NCBI GenBank assembly: GCA_045648765.1
Contig: JAZROQ010000001.1
Location: 1 to 53,803 of the forward strand
From: RGIG3009 sp045648765
GTDB taxonomy: Bacteria; Bacillota; Clostridia; Oscillospirales; Acutalibacteraceae
DNA length: 53,803 nucleotides
Direction: 5' to 3'
Under the pieces are notes generated by a model that ran no database searches, had not been told where the DNA came from, and was given only the letters and a program-made list of their open reading frames with translations. Below, piece after piece: positions 15,085 through 23,186 of this stretch. Position numbers and translations under genes: made by a program. The stretch's first letter is position 1. The number at the start of each line of letters is the position of its first letter.

Positions 15085-16383
15085 ATGGCAGTAACGGTAG
15101 CAAAAGTGTTGTTTGGCAGCCCCGCGTGGCGCAAAAAAATTGTTGCCGGCGATGTGTTGCTTTCGGTAAACGGAAACCCTATTACCGACGTTTTGGATTA
15201 CCGCTTTCACATTACCGAACCAAAACTAACGTTATTGTTTGATACTCCCAAAGGAAACCGCACCGTTCGTATTCGAAAAAAAGAATACGAAGACATTGGT
15301 TTGGAATTTGAAACTTATTTAATGGACAAACAACATACTTGTCGTAACGGTTGTGTTTTTTGTTTTATTGACCAAATGCCAAAAGGTATGCGGGAAAGTC
15401 TGTATTTTAAAGATGACGACAGTCGTTTGTCTTTTTTGTTTGGGAATTACATTACGCTGACAAATTTGTCGGAACACGAAATTCAGCGTATTTTAGAAAT
15501 GCATATTAGTCCTATCAATATTTCGGTTCATACTACCAATCCGGAATTACGTTGTAAAATGATGAACAACCGATTTGCCGGTGAAACGCTGCAACTGATG
15601 AATCGTTTTGCCGAAGCCGGAATTCATATGGAATGTCAATTGGTATTATGCCCCGGTTGGAACGATGGGGAAGAACTCGAACGCAGTATTCACGATTTGG
15701 CAGCTTTGGCTCCCGCCGTAAAGAGCGTGGCTGTGGTGCCGGTCGGTCTTACAAAATATCGCGAAGGGCTGACACCCCTCCGCCCGTTTACCTCAGAAGA
15801 GGCAAAAAAAGTGATTGCTACCGTTGAACATTTTGGGGATTGTATGTTGGCGGCAACCGGAGAGCGTGTGGTATATCCTGCGGATGAATGGTATTTGTTA
15901 GCCGACAAACCCATTCCTGACGAGGATTTTTATGGTGAAATGCCGCAACTTGAAAACGGCGTGGGCTTGATTGCTTTGTTGCGTTCTCAATTCATGGAGG
16001 CGTTAGAAAACACAACGGAAAAAGCCGCAAAAGGAACAGAAACATTGTTGGTGACAGGTGTTGCGGCTGCGCCGTTAATCGGAGAATTAGTAGCACTTGC
16101 CAAAAACAAGTTCCCACAGATTAATGCGCGTGTTCAAGCGGTGAAAAACGATTTCTTTGGTCACACCATTACCGTGGCCGGTTTGGTGACAGGAACGGAT
16201 ATCTTGCAACAGGCGCAATTGGACACCGCAAAACGAATACTTATTCCCGATGTGATGTTGCGCCATGAAGGCGACCGCTTTTTAGATGATGTAACGCCGC
16301 AAGATTTAGAAGAAAAACTAGGGGTGTCGGTAGAAGTACTCCCCGTTGATGGCGAAGCTTTGCTTTTGGCATTGTTGCAATAG
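15085..16383 (+). CDS. DUF512 protein: PDZ plus radical-SAM-like
   Basis: 432 aa from ATG 15085, 7 nt after AAAGGAG; ATG 15079 would be only 1 nt away. Residues about 1-60 resemble a PDZ domain (GSPAWRKKIVAGDVLLSVNG). A cysteine cluster CRNGCVFCFIDQMP (C-x3-C-x2-C) follows, as in radical SAM enzymes binding a 4Fe-4S cluster. The C-terminal DUF512 region runs from about residue 215 (VPVGLTKYREGL) to the end. The protein is conserved in Clostridia and Cyanobacteria next to der; its reaction is unknown. It starts the DUF512-der-plsY-gpsA operon. Confidence 0.9.
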   Translation: MAVTVAKVLFGSPAWRKKIVAGDVLLSVNGNPITDVLDYRFHITEPKLTLLFDTPKGNRTVRIRKKEYEDIGLEFETYLMDKQHTCRNGCVFCFIDQMPKGMRESLYFKDDDSRLSFLFGNYITLTNLSEHEIQRILEMHISPINISVHTTNPELRCKMMNNRFAGETLQLMNRFAEAGIHMECQLVLCPGWNDGEELERSIHDLAALAPAVKSVAVVPVGLTKYREGLTPLRPFTSEEAKKVIATVEHFGDCMLAATGERVVYPADEWYLLADKPIPDEDFYGEMPQLENGVGLIALLRSQFMEALENTTEKAAKGTETLLVTGVAAAPLIGELVALAKNKFPQINARVQAVKNDFFGHTITVAGLVTGTDILQQAQLDTAKRILIPDVMLRHEGDRFLDDVTPQDLEEKLGVSVEVLPVDGEALLLALLQ

Positions 16384-16396
16384 GAGGTGACATACA

Positions 16397-17725
16397 GTGG
16401 CAAAACCGATAGTGGCGGTGGTAGGCCGTCCCAATGTAGGAAAATCGACTTTATTTAACAAATTGATTGGTAAGCGCCTGGCGATTGTAAAAGATACACC
16501 GGGTGTGACGCGTGACCGTATTTTTGCAGATTGTGAATGGCGTGGACGCCATTTTATGCTGGCGGATACAGGTGGTATTGAACCGTATTCCGATGATATC
16601 ATATTGTCACAAATGCGCCGTCAAGCACAGTTGGCAATTGAACAAGCAGACGTTATTGTGCTTGTAACAGATTTGCAAGCCGGTGTAACAGCAAACGACA
16701 GTGATGTGGCAACCATGCTTCAAAAAAGCGGGAAGCCGGTTGTTCTGTGTGTGAATAAGTGCGACCGTATCGGCGCATTGCCGGCAGAGTTTTACGAGTT
16801 TTATAACCTAGGGTTAGGTGACCCCATTGCAGTATCTTCTTTGCACGGCAGCGGTACCGGTGATTTGTTGGATGCTGTGTTCGAATATTTTCCGCCGGAA
16901 GAGGAACCCGAAGAAGAAAGCGATTGCATTAAAGTGGCGGTTATCGGCAAACCGAATGCCGGTAAATCGTCGCTGATTAATGCATTGGCGGGGGAAGAGC
17001 GCAGTATTGTATCGGATATTGCCGGTACTACTCGCGATTCTATTGACACGGAAATTCAAACCCCGAACGGAAAATTTTTGTTAATTGACACAGCCGGTTT
17101 GCGCCGTCGCAGTCGTGTGGACGATGCCATTGAAAAATACAGTGCCTTGCGTGCCGAAATGGCGGTGGAACGTGCCGACGTTTGTGTGATTTTGATTGAC
17201 GGGGTAGAAGGTTTTACCGAACAAGACAGTAAAGTGGCAGGTTTGGCGCACGAAAAAGGCAAAGCGTGTATTATTGCTGTAAACAAATGGGATGCTGTCG
17301 AAAAAGACGACAAAACCATGGCGAAAATGCGCAAAAAACTGGAAGATGATTTTAGTTTTATGTCTTATGCACCATTTGTGTTTATTTCGGCCAAAACCGG
17401 TCAACGATTAAATCGGCTGCTGGAATTGATCACTTATGTTAACGGACAAAATACCATGCGTGTTTCTACCGGTATGCTTAACGATGTGTTGGCTCAAGCA
17501 ACAACGCGTGTGCAACCGCCAACGGACAGAGGTCGTCGGTTAAAAATTTATTATATGACTCAACCGTCTACTCGTCCGCCTACGTTTGTCTTTTTTGTGA
17601 ATCGTGCCGATTTGTTCCATTTTTCATATCAACGGTATTTGGAAAATCAATTACGGGAAACATTTGGCTTGGAAGGAACGCCGATTCGGTTTATTATCCG
17701 TGAACGCGGCGAAAGCGGAAAATAG
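16397..17725 (+). CDS. der: Ribosome assembly GTPase Der (EngA)
   Basis: 442 aa from GTG 16397 (GGAGGTG 9 nt upstream). Two tandem G domains are visible: G1 GRPNVGKST at about 10-18 with DTPGVTRD, DTGG and NKCD, then GKPNAGKSS at about 182-190 with DTAGLRRRS and NKWD. A C-terminal KH-like domain (VFFVN, FSYQRYLENQLRE, FGLEGTPIRF) binds rRNA. Der is essential for 50S subunit maturation. It lies between DUF512 (13 nt gap) and plsY (11 nt gap). Confidence 0.98.
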   Translation: MAKPIVAVVGRPNVGKSTLFNKLIGKRLAIVKDTPGVTRDRIFADCEWRGRHFMLADTGGIEPYSDDIILSQMRRQAQLAIEQADVIVLVTDLQAGVTANDSDVATMLQKSGKPVVLCVNKCDRIGALPAEFYEFYNLGLGDPIAVSSLHGSGTGDLLDAVFEYFPPEEEPEEESDCIKVAVIGKPNAGKSSLINALAGEERSIVSDIAGTTRDSIDTEIQTPNGKFLLIDTAGLRRRSRVDDAIEKYSALRAEMAVERADVCVILIDGVEGFTEQDSKVAGLAHEKGKACIIAVNKWDAVEKDDKTMAKMRKKLEDDFSFMSYAPFVFISAKTGQRLNRLLELITYVNGQNTMRVSTGMLNDVLAQATTRVQPPTDRGRRLKIYYMTQPSTRPPTFVFFVNRADLFHFSYQRYLENQLRETFGLEGTPIRFIIRERGESGK

Positions 17726-17736
17726 GAGAAACTGCT

Positions 17737-18459
17737 ATGTTGACTTATTTACAAAACAGTTGGCTTGCACTGTTACTGGCAGCTGTGATTGCTTATTTGT
17801 TGGGCAGTGTCAGCTTTGCTATCATTGTCACGCGCGCGTTTTCGGGAAAAGATATTCGCTCGTTTGGCAGTGGCAACGCGGGCGCTACCAATGTGTTGCG
17901 TTCGCAAGGCGTGTTGCCGGCAATTCTCACTTTTGTGGGTGATTTGGGCAAAAGTATGTTGTCCGTATACGTTGGCGGCGAATTGCTCAAAAACTTGCAA
18001 CTGAACCCCACTATAGCCTCATCGTTTGTTGGTGAATGGAATGTTTATTCGCCGGATAATTTGGCATTAGTAGGTTCGTATTTAGCGGGTATTTGTTGCA
18101 TACTCGGCCATTTGTATCCGCTGTATTTTGGTTTTCGGGGCGGAAAAGGTGTGATGACGGTATTGGGAATCACACTGCTTTTGGATTGTCGTTCGGCGTT
18201 GGTTCTGTTGTCAATTTTTGGTCTGGTTCTTTTGATTTCACGTATGGTTTCGCTTAGTTCGATTTGCGCAGGAATCGTTATGCCGATTGTTACGTACGTG
18301 TTTCGTACTTATGTGTATCACCAACCTTGGCCAACGGTTACGTTTTGCACGGTAGCAACATTGGTGATGGCGGTTATTGTGATTATTAAACACAAGTCAA
18401 ACATTTGCCGTATCATAAAAGGTACGGAGTCCAAAATAGGAGAAAAGGTACATGGCTAA
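17737..18459 (+). CDS. plsY: Glycerol-3-phosphate acyltransferase PlsY
   Basis: 240 aa integral membrane protein. It transfers acyl from acyl-phosphate to glycerol 3-phosphate, the first step of phospholipid synthesis. Conserved loops are present: GSVSFAIIV, SFGSGNAGATNVLR, GDLGKSM, LGHLYPLYFGFRGGKGVMT. It is about 40 residues longer than usual PlsY; the excess is an insert near residues 85-115 containing NPTIASSFVGEWNVYSPDN, between two membrane helices. It overlaps gpsA by 8 nt; gpsA makes its substrate. Confidence 0.95.
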   Translation: MLTYLQNSWLALLLAAVIAYLLGSVSFAIIVTRAFSGKDIRSFGSGNAGATNVLRSQGVLPAILTFVGDLGKSMLSVYVGGELLKNLQLNPTIASSFVGEWNVYSPDNLALVGSYLAGICCILGHLYPLYFGFRGGKGVMTVLGITLLLDCRSALVLLSIFGLVLLISRMVSLSSICAGIVMPIVTYVFRTYVYHQPWPTVTFCTVATLVMAVIVIIKHKSNICRIIKGTESKIGEKVHG

Positions 18460-19459
18460 TATCTGCGTGTTAGGTGCCGGAGGTTGGGGCACCGCTTTGG
18501 CGGTTATGGCTAATCGACAAGGACATAACGTTACGTTGTGGTCGCCGTTTGCTGAGGAAGTAGAAACCATTCGCCGTCACGGACAGCATATCAAACTATT
18601 ACCAAACATTGCGGTTTCACCGTCTATTGAGTTGACCACGGATATTACATGTGCGACAAAAGCGGATTTGGTGATTTTTGCTGTTCCGTCTTTTGCTATT
18701 GCACAAACCGCTAAGCAACTTTGTCCGTATATTACCGAAAAAACCGTGATTGCCAATGCTGGAAAAGGGCTGGAGGAAAATACGTTTTGTCGGTTTACCG
18801 AGGTTATCAAACGGGAAATCCCTTTGGCTGTCCCGGTGGCTTTATCGGGACCTTCTCATGCAGAAGAAGTAGGGCGTTCTATCCCCACGGTTTTGGTTAG
18901 TGCATCGGAAGATATAAACGCTGCGCAAAAGGTGCAAAGCCTACTGAATAATCCATCGTTTCGCATTTATACGAGCAACGACGTGGTCGGTGTGGAACTG
19001 GGCGGTGCTTTGAAAAACGTGATTGCTTTGGCAGCGGGGATTTGTGACGGCTTGGATATGGGAGATAACACCAAAGCGGCGCTGATGACGCGTGGCTTGG
19101 CAGAAATTGCTCGTTTGGGTGCGAGCATGGGCGCCGATTTGGAAACATTTGCAGGATTATCCGGTATAGGGGATTTGATTGTTACTTGCGGCAGCATGCA
19201 TTCTCGCAACCGTCGTGCCGGTATTCTTATTGGGCAGGGTGTTAAGCCCAAAGATGCGGTTCAAAAAGTTGGCACGGTAGAGGGCTTTTTTGCCGCTAAA
19301 ACAGCGTTTGTTTTATCGAAACGACAAGGTGTTGAAATGCCCATTACCGAAGCGTGTTACCGCATTTGTTACAAAGGGCTTTCGCCAAAACGTGCGGCGG
19401 ATATTTTGATGCAACGTCCGTGCGGCAATGAGCAAAACGGTCTTTGGATGACAAATTAA
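18452..19459 (+). CDS. gpsA: Glycerol-3-phosphate dehydrogenase [NAD(P)+]
   Basis: 335 aa. It reduces dihydroxyacetone phosphate to sn-glycerol 3-phosphate for PlsY. The Rossmann motif GAGGWGTALA is at residues 8-17; IFAVPSFA, SGPSHAEEV, LGGALKNVIALAAGI (catalytic Lys) and SGIGDLIVTC follow in family order. It overlaps plsY by 8 nt, so production of acceptor and acyltransferase is coupled. It is the last gene of the operon, before a strong terminator. Confidence 0.97.
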   Translation: MANICVLGAGGWGTALAVMANRQGHNVTLWSPFAEEVETIRRHGQHIKLLPNIAVSPSIELTTDITCATKADLVIFAVPSFAIAQTAKQLCPYITEKTVIANAGKGLEENTFCRFTEVIKREIPLAVPVALSGPSHAEEVGRSIPTVLVSASEDINAAQKVQSLLNNPSFRIYTSNDVVGVELGGALKNVIALAAGICDGLDMGDNTKAALMTRGLAEIARLGASMGADLETFAGLSGIGDLIVTCGSMHSRNRRAGILIGQGVKPKDAVQKVGTVEGFFAAKTAFVLSKRQGVEMPITEACYRICYKGLSPKRAADILMQRPCGNEQNGLWMTN

Positions 19460-19460
19460 A

Positions 19461-19501
19461 AACAGGGGTTAGAAATGAATTTCTAACCCCTGTTTTTTTT
19501 G
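19461..19501. terminator. Bidirectional terminator between gpsA and nagB
   Basis: AACAGGGGTTAGAAAT pairs with ATTTCTAACCCCTGTT, with T8 on the right and A-rich sequence on the left. It serves both converging operons. Confidence 0.9.
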
Positions 19502-19503
19502 TA

Positions 19504-20214
19504 TTAGTTTTCGCTGAAAATCACGGTGACGTTAGGATGCAATTGCAAAATAGAAGCGGGGACATGTGGTGTGATTGGACCAAAAAACGCTTTTTCTACA
19601 ATGTCTTTTTTGTTTTTACCGTTAGCGATCAGCAGAACTTTTTTGGCAGACATGATAGCGCCCATCCCCATTGTTACAGCACCCGTAGGAACATCGGCTT
19701 TGGAAGCAAAAAATCGAGCGTTGGCTTCAATGGTGGATTCATCCAATGTGACGCCGTGCGTTTCCTTGATGAACACGTCATCGGGTTCGTTAAAACCAAT
19801 ATGACCGTCAAGCCCGATGCCCAACAATTGCAAGTCGATTCCACCGAGCGTGGAAATCAATTCGTCGTATTGCTTTCCTTCGTCATTAATGTTTGCCGCA
19901 CAACCATTTGGCACGAAAGTGTGGTCTTTGCGGATGTTGATATGATCAAAAAGATTATGGTTCATAAAATAACGATAACTTTGATCGTTAGTTCCGTCAA
20001 GACCGATATATTCGTCTAAATTCACCGAAGTGACCGTGGAAAAATCTATATCCCCGTTTTTGTAATATTCAATCAACTTTTGATACGTTCCGACAGGGGA
20101 GGAACCGGTGGCTAAACCAAGAACGCAGTTGGGCTTTACCGTGATTTGTGCGGCAATAAGGTTGGCGGCTTTTTGGCTGAGCTCTTCATAACTTTTAACC
20201 GTGATAAAATTCAT
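19504..20214 (-). CDS. nagB: Glucosamine-6-phosphate deaminase
   Basis: 236 aa. It reversibly converts glucosamine 6-phosphate to fructose 6-phosphate and ammonia. Motifs are LGLATGSSPVGTY (phosphate binding), VNLDEYIGL (catalytic Asp), and LGIGLDGHIGFNEP (catalytic Asp-His and allosteric region). The length is that of the Bacillus-type non-allosteric enzyme, lacking the C-terminal extension of the E. coli form. AAGGAGT precedes the ATG. It is third in the operon with HTH-GlmM and the acyltransferase, 24 nt after the latter. In that setting it could remove excess GlcN-6-P or, running backward with ammonia, make it. Confidence 0.96.
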   Translation of the reverse strand: MNFITVKSYEELSQKAANLIAAQITVKPNCVLGLATGSSPVGTYQKLIEYYKNGDIDFSTVTSVNLDEYIGLDGTNDQSYRYFMNHNLFDHINIRKDHTFVPNGCAANINDEGKQYDELISTLGGIDLQLLGIGLDGHIGFNEPDDVFIKETHGVTLDESTIEANARFFASKADVPTGAVTMGMGAIMSAKKVLLIANGKNKKDIVEKAFFGPITPHVPASILQLHPNVTVIFSEN

Positions 20215-20238
20215 CTTAATACTCCTTTTTAAATTGGA

Positions 20239-20907
20239 TTAGCGGTTTTCGCGTAAAACAATGGTATGACTGTCTTTGACAATGCAGTTTGCCGGAAAAA
20301 CACCGCGCAGCGAAGTGAGGGGATAAACAGAAGTCCTTTTACCAACGACGGTTCCCGGATTTAATACGCATCCGCAGCCTATATCGGCACCATCTGCTAA
20401 TATCCCGCCAATTTTGCGAAGCCCTGTTACATATTCCTTGTCACCATGAATGACAACGGGTTTACCGTCGGATTTTAGGTTGGAACAAATGGAACCTGCA
20501 CCCATATGTGCAAAATTCCCTAAGATAGAATCTCCCACATAGTTATAGTGAGGAACTTGTACTTTGTTTAACAACACACAATTTTTAAGTTCCGAGGAGT
20601 TGCCGATAACGCAATTTTCTCCCGTAATGACCGCACCGCGCAAAAAAGCACCGGGCCGTATTTCGGTACCGCTGCCAATGATGGCGGGCGCTTCAATAAC
20701 AGTGTTGGGATAGATCTTGACGTTTTCACCTATCAAGATACCTTCTTTTATTTGCGTATATCCCGGCAGCCCTTTTTGAATAAGCGACAGGATATATTCT
20801 TTGATCTTGGGTAATATTTCCCAAGGATATTCCGCTTTTTCAAACAAAGGTTGCAAATACGAAATTTCGCAGGTATAGAGTTCTGCGGTTTTAACCGATT
20901 TAGTCAA
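20239..20907 (-). CDS. Left-handed beta-helix acyltransferase, GlmU C-terminal-like
   Basis: 222 aa from TTG 20907, chosen because GGAGG lies 9 nt upstream and the TTG overlaps the end of glmM by 8 nt. After about 45 helical residues come hexapeptide repeats (IGENVKI, IGSGTEI, ITGENCVIGNSSEL, IGCGCVL) forming a left-handed beta helix. PHYNYVGDSILG matches the region of GlmU that holds the acetyltransferase His, so N-acetylation of glucosamine 1-phosphate is likely. The N-terminal nucleotidyltransferase domain of GlmU (LAAGxGTRM) is absent, so UDP-GlcNAc must be finished by another enzyme. It could instead acylate another sugar phosphate. Confidence 0.82.
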   Translation of the reverse strand: MTKSVKTAELYTCEISYLQPLFEKAEYPWEILPKIKEYILSLIQKGLPGYTQIKEGILIGENVKIYPNTVIEAPAIIGSGTEIRPGAFLRGAVITGENCVIGNSSELKNCVLLNKVQVPHYNYVGDSILGNFAHMGAGSICSNLKSDGKPVVIHGDKEYVTGLRKIGGILADGADIGCGCVLNPGTVVGKRTSVYPLTSLRGVFPANCIVKDSHTIVLRENR

Positions 20908-22522
20908 CCAGATGTCCTCCTTCTTTGATAACCTTGGCAATATATTCGGCATATTCTAAGCACGTATCTTCGCTTTCACTTTCGATCATAATGCGAATAA
21001 CAGGCTCCGTACCGCTTTGACGAAGCAAAACGCGTCCCTTGCCATTTATTTTAGCTTCAATTTCGTTTAGTGCCGTTTGCACGTTGCTATCTTCCAAAAC
21101 AGCGGCTTTATTTATAACGCGAACGTTTTTTGTGTATTGCGGGTATAGTTTGACCGGTTCTGCCAGTTTGCTCAGCGAAAGTTTAGAGTCGCAAATTTCT
21201 TCGGTAAGCATAATGGCGGTAAGCAACCCGTCACCGGTCGTTGCATATTTCTTAAGAATAATATGCCCGGATTGTTCGCCACCTATGCTGTAATCGTTGT
21301 TTTGCATACATTCATATACAAAACGGTCACCAACGGTGGTTTGCTCACAACGGATTCCCAGCTCTTTTAGCGAGGAAGTTAATCCGCTGTTGGACATGAT
21401 AGTGGCAACGACCGTGTTCTTGTTTAGCATACCGCGAGACAACAAACGCTTGCCTAAAATATACATAATGGCGTCACCGTCTACTACGTTACCGTTTTCG
21501 TCAACGGCAATACAGCGGTCGCAGTCACCATCGAAAGCAAAACCAATATCTAAATGCTGCTCTTTGACAACGTGACAAAGATTTTCGATGTGTGTTGAAC
21601 CGCAACCGCGATTGACATTTAAACCGTCGGGCTCTGCACCAATGACTGTCAATTGTGCGCCCAAAGCACCAAACAACGAACGCGCTATCATCCAAGAAGC
21701 GCCGTTGGCACAATCCAAGCCGATACGCAATTTTTTATACGAATTGGAAGCCAGAGAAATCAAATACCCGACATAACGGTTTCGACCGGAAACGTAGTCG
21801 ACAATACAACCGATATGCTCACGTCGCGCCCACGGTAAATCTTCTCCGGAAACATTAAAAGAACGCAAATCACCGTCAAGATATTGCTCAATATAAGCGG
21901 TGGTAGCGTCGTCGAGTTTTTCACCATAGCGGTTAATGACTTTAATGCCGTTGTCGTAAAACGGATTGTGCGAGGCGGTAATCATAATACCGCAATCAAA
22001 CTCGTCTTGCCGTGTTACATATGATACGCTTGGCGTGGTGGTAACGTGCAACATATAAGCGTCGGCACCCGAGGCGGTGATGCCTGCCACCAAAGAATAT
22101 TCAAGCATATAACTTGAACGGCGGGTATCTTTGCCGATGACGATGCGCGGACGGTATCCGGCTTTGGTACAGCCCGATAATTCAGAAGAATAATACCAAC
22201 CTAAAAATCGTCCCACTTTATAGGCTTGTATAGATGTTAGATTTAAATTAGCTTCTCCGCGGAACCCATCGGTACCAAAATACTTATTATTTTGTGTTTT
22301 TTCGCCGGTGTGTTGTTCAATGGGTAACTTGTCGTGCAACAATTCATCCGTTGTAATGTTAAACAACTCGCACAGTTGTAAAACTTTATCAATTTGTGGT
22401 AGTGCTTGATCCATTTCCCATTTGGATACCGATTGCCGCGAAACGGCAATTTTTTCCGAAAGTTCTTCTTGCGAAAGACCAAATGCGATGCGTAATTTTG
22501 CGATTTTTTCACCAATCGTCAT
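20900..22522 (-). CDS. glmM: Fusion: XRE helix-turn-helix + phosphoglucosamine mutase (GlmM)
   Basis: 540 aa in one uninterrupted frame. Residues 1-62 form a Cro/CI-type HTH (IAKLRIAFGLSQEELSEKI, then SRQSVSKWEMDQALP). A polar linker spans about 63-79. From KYFGTDGFRGEAN (80-92) to the end it is a full alpha-D-phosphohexomutase: phosphoserine loop ITASHNP (Ser184), Mg2+ loop DGDCDR (331-336, Cys where DGDADR is usual), sugar loop GEQSGH (415-420) and phosphate-binding RQSGTEP (501-507). GlmM converts glucosamine 6-phosphate to glucosamine 1-phosphate for UDP-GlcNAc. Normal GlmM (about 445 aa) starts near FGTDGxRG, so the HTH is extra. No internal start with a ribosome binding site is seen at the junction. 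It leads the operon and has palindromes at its promoter, suggesting a self-regulating enzyme. Confidence 0.93.
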   Translation of the reverse strand: MTIGEKIAKLRIAFGLSQEELSEKIAVSRQSVSKWEMDQALPQIDKVLQLCELFNITTDELLHDKLPIEQHTGEKTQNNKYFGTDGFRGEANLNLTSIQAYKVGRFLGWYYSSELSGCTKAGYRPRIVIGKDTRRSSYMLEYSLVAGITASGADAYMLHVTTTPSVSYVTRQDEFDCGIMITASHNPFYDNGIKVINRYGEKLDDATTAYIEQYLDGDLRSFNVSGEDLPWARREHIGCIVDYVSGRNRYVGYLISLASNSYKKLRIGLDCANGASWMIARSLFGALGAQLTVIGAEPDGLNVNRGCGSTHIENLCHVVKEQHLDIGFAFDGDCDRCIAVDENGNVVDGDAIMYILGKRLLSRGMLNKNTVVATIMSNSGLTSSLKELGIRCEQTTVGDRFVYECMQNNDYSIGGEQSGHIILKKYATTGDGLLTAIMLTEEICDSKLSLSKLAEPVKLYPQYTKNVRVINKAAVLEDSNVQTALNEIEAKINGKGRVLLRQSGTEPVIRIMIESESEDTCLEYAEYIAKVIKEGGHLVD

Positions 22523-22545
22523 ACTATCATCTCCTTGTTATTCGT

Positions 22546-22565
22546 GCGGATATAGTATATTCCGC
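22546..22565. promoter_or_regulatory. Near-palindrome downstream of the glmM operon promoter
   Basis: GCGGA and TCCGC flank an AT-rich centre (ATATAGTATAT); the two halves match apart from a one-base slip. It lies just downstream of the predicted transcription start, 24 nt before the HTH-GlmM ATG. Candidate second operator for an HTH protein. Confidence 0.45.
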
Positions 22566-22568
22566 AAC

Positions 22569-22582
22569 ACAATAATTATTGT
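22569..22582. promoter_or_regulatory. Perfect 14-bp palindrome overlapping the glmM -10
   Basis: ACAATAATTATTGT is fully self-complementary and shares its end with the predicted -10 hexamer. A dimeric HTH bound here would block RNA polymerase. Candidate operator for autoregulation by the HTH-GlmM fusion. Confidence 0.5.
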
Positions 22583-22606
22583 ACGGTTTTTGAAAAAACA
22601 ATACAA
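22578..22606 (-). promoter_or_regulatory. Promoter of the HTH-GlmM operon
   Basis: On the minus strand TTGTAT (22606-22601), 17 nt, TACAAT (22583-22578). The start point would be near 22571, inside the palindrome. Confidence 0.55.
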
Positions 22607-22700
22607 CCAACTTTAATTGGAAGAATGCGCAACTGTTGGTTGCTAAAAAAGTCAAAAACAAGCAATATTATTGTCGAAATCTTTTTTATTTTTTAAAAAA

Positions 22701-22716
22701 GTAAACAAATGTTTAC
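22701..22716. promoter_or_regulatory. Palindrome GTAAACA-AA-TGTTTAC
   Basis: Perfect 7-bp arms with a 2-bp centre in the AT-rich gap between tRNA-Gln and the glmM operon, about 95 bp upstream of the predicted glmM -35. It looks like a protein-binding site; no partner can be named. Confidence 0.35.
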
Positions 22717-22725
22717 GTTTTTTAC

Positions 22726-22763
22726 ACAAAAAAAGCGCTCCGTCCATAAGACACGGAGCGCTT
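22726..22763 (-). terminator. Terminator of tRNA-Gln
   Basis: On the minus strand AGCGCTCCGT and ACGGAGCGCT enclose a 9-nt loop and are followed by T7. The stem begins right after the tRNA CCA. Confidence 0.88.
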
Positions 22764-22836
22764 GGCTGCGGAACTAGGAATCGAACCTAGACAAAGAGAT
22801 TCAGAGACTCTCGTGCTACCTTTACACAATTCCGCA
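22763..22836 (-). tRNA. tRNA-Gln (CTG)
   Basis: TGCGGAA pairs with TTCCGCA. The anticodon loop CTCTGAA gives anticodon CTG, with the T-T pair at the stem end that is typical of this tRNA. T arm CTAGG/CCTAG, discriminator G, CCA encoded. Confidence 0.93.
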
Positions 22837-22853
22837 AAATTTAAACTGTGTTT

Positions 22854-22881
22854 ATTATACCCTTTTTTTTTACTTTGTCAA
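22854..22881 (-). promoter_or_regulatory. Promoter of tRNA-Gln
   Basis: On the minus strand TTGACA (22881-22876), 16 nt, TATAAT (22859-22854). Confidence 0.85.
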
Positions 22882-22915
22882 GAAATATGCGAAAAAAGTA
22901 ACGCTTTTATTAACA

Positions 22916-22960
22916 AAAAGAAACCGCACCGCCGACAGTGTTCGGCGGTGTGGTTCTTCA
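22916..22960 (-). terminator. Terminator of the SASP gene
   Basis: On the minus strand a GC-rich stem (CACCGCCGA with TCGGCGGTG, extended by flanking pairs) is followed by TTTCTTTTTG. Confidence 0.8.
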
Positions 22961-22970
22961 CAACTTAAAA

Positions 22971-23162
22971 TTATTTCAAGTTGTTTTCGTATTGCTGGAT
23001 CATTTTTTTGACCATTTGGCCGCCGATAGAACCGGCTTGTTTTGCGGTCAAGTCGCCGTTATAGCCTTGCTTTAAGGTCACGCCAACTTCGTTGGCGGCT
23101 TCCATTTTGAAGCGGTTGAGACCTTCGCGAGCTTCGGGAACCAAGCTGTTTTTGTTAGACAT
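22971..23162 (-). CDS. Alpha/beta-type small acid-soluble spore protein
   Basis: 63 aa. NSLVPEAREGLNRFKMEAANEVGV and the C-terminal half GDLTAKQAGSIGGQMVKKMIQQYE are unmistakable for the family that coats and protects DNA in dormant spores. The germination protease site lies around KMEAANE. It shows that the organism makes spores or descends from a spore former. GAGGAGT is 7 nt before ATG. Upstream, TATGCTA (23193-23187) with GCAAA 18 nt before it roughly fits a forespore sigma-G promoter. Confidence 0.97.
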   Translation of the reverse strand: MSNKNSLVPEAREGLNRFKMEAANEVGVTLKQGYNGDLTAKQAGSIGGQMVKKMIQQYENNLK

Positions 23163-23186
23163 ACGTTACACTCCTCAAAACTAAAT

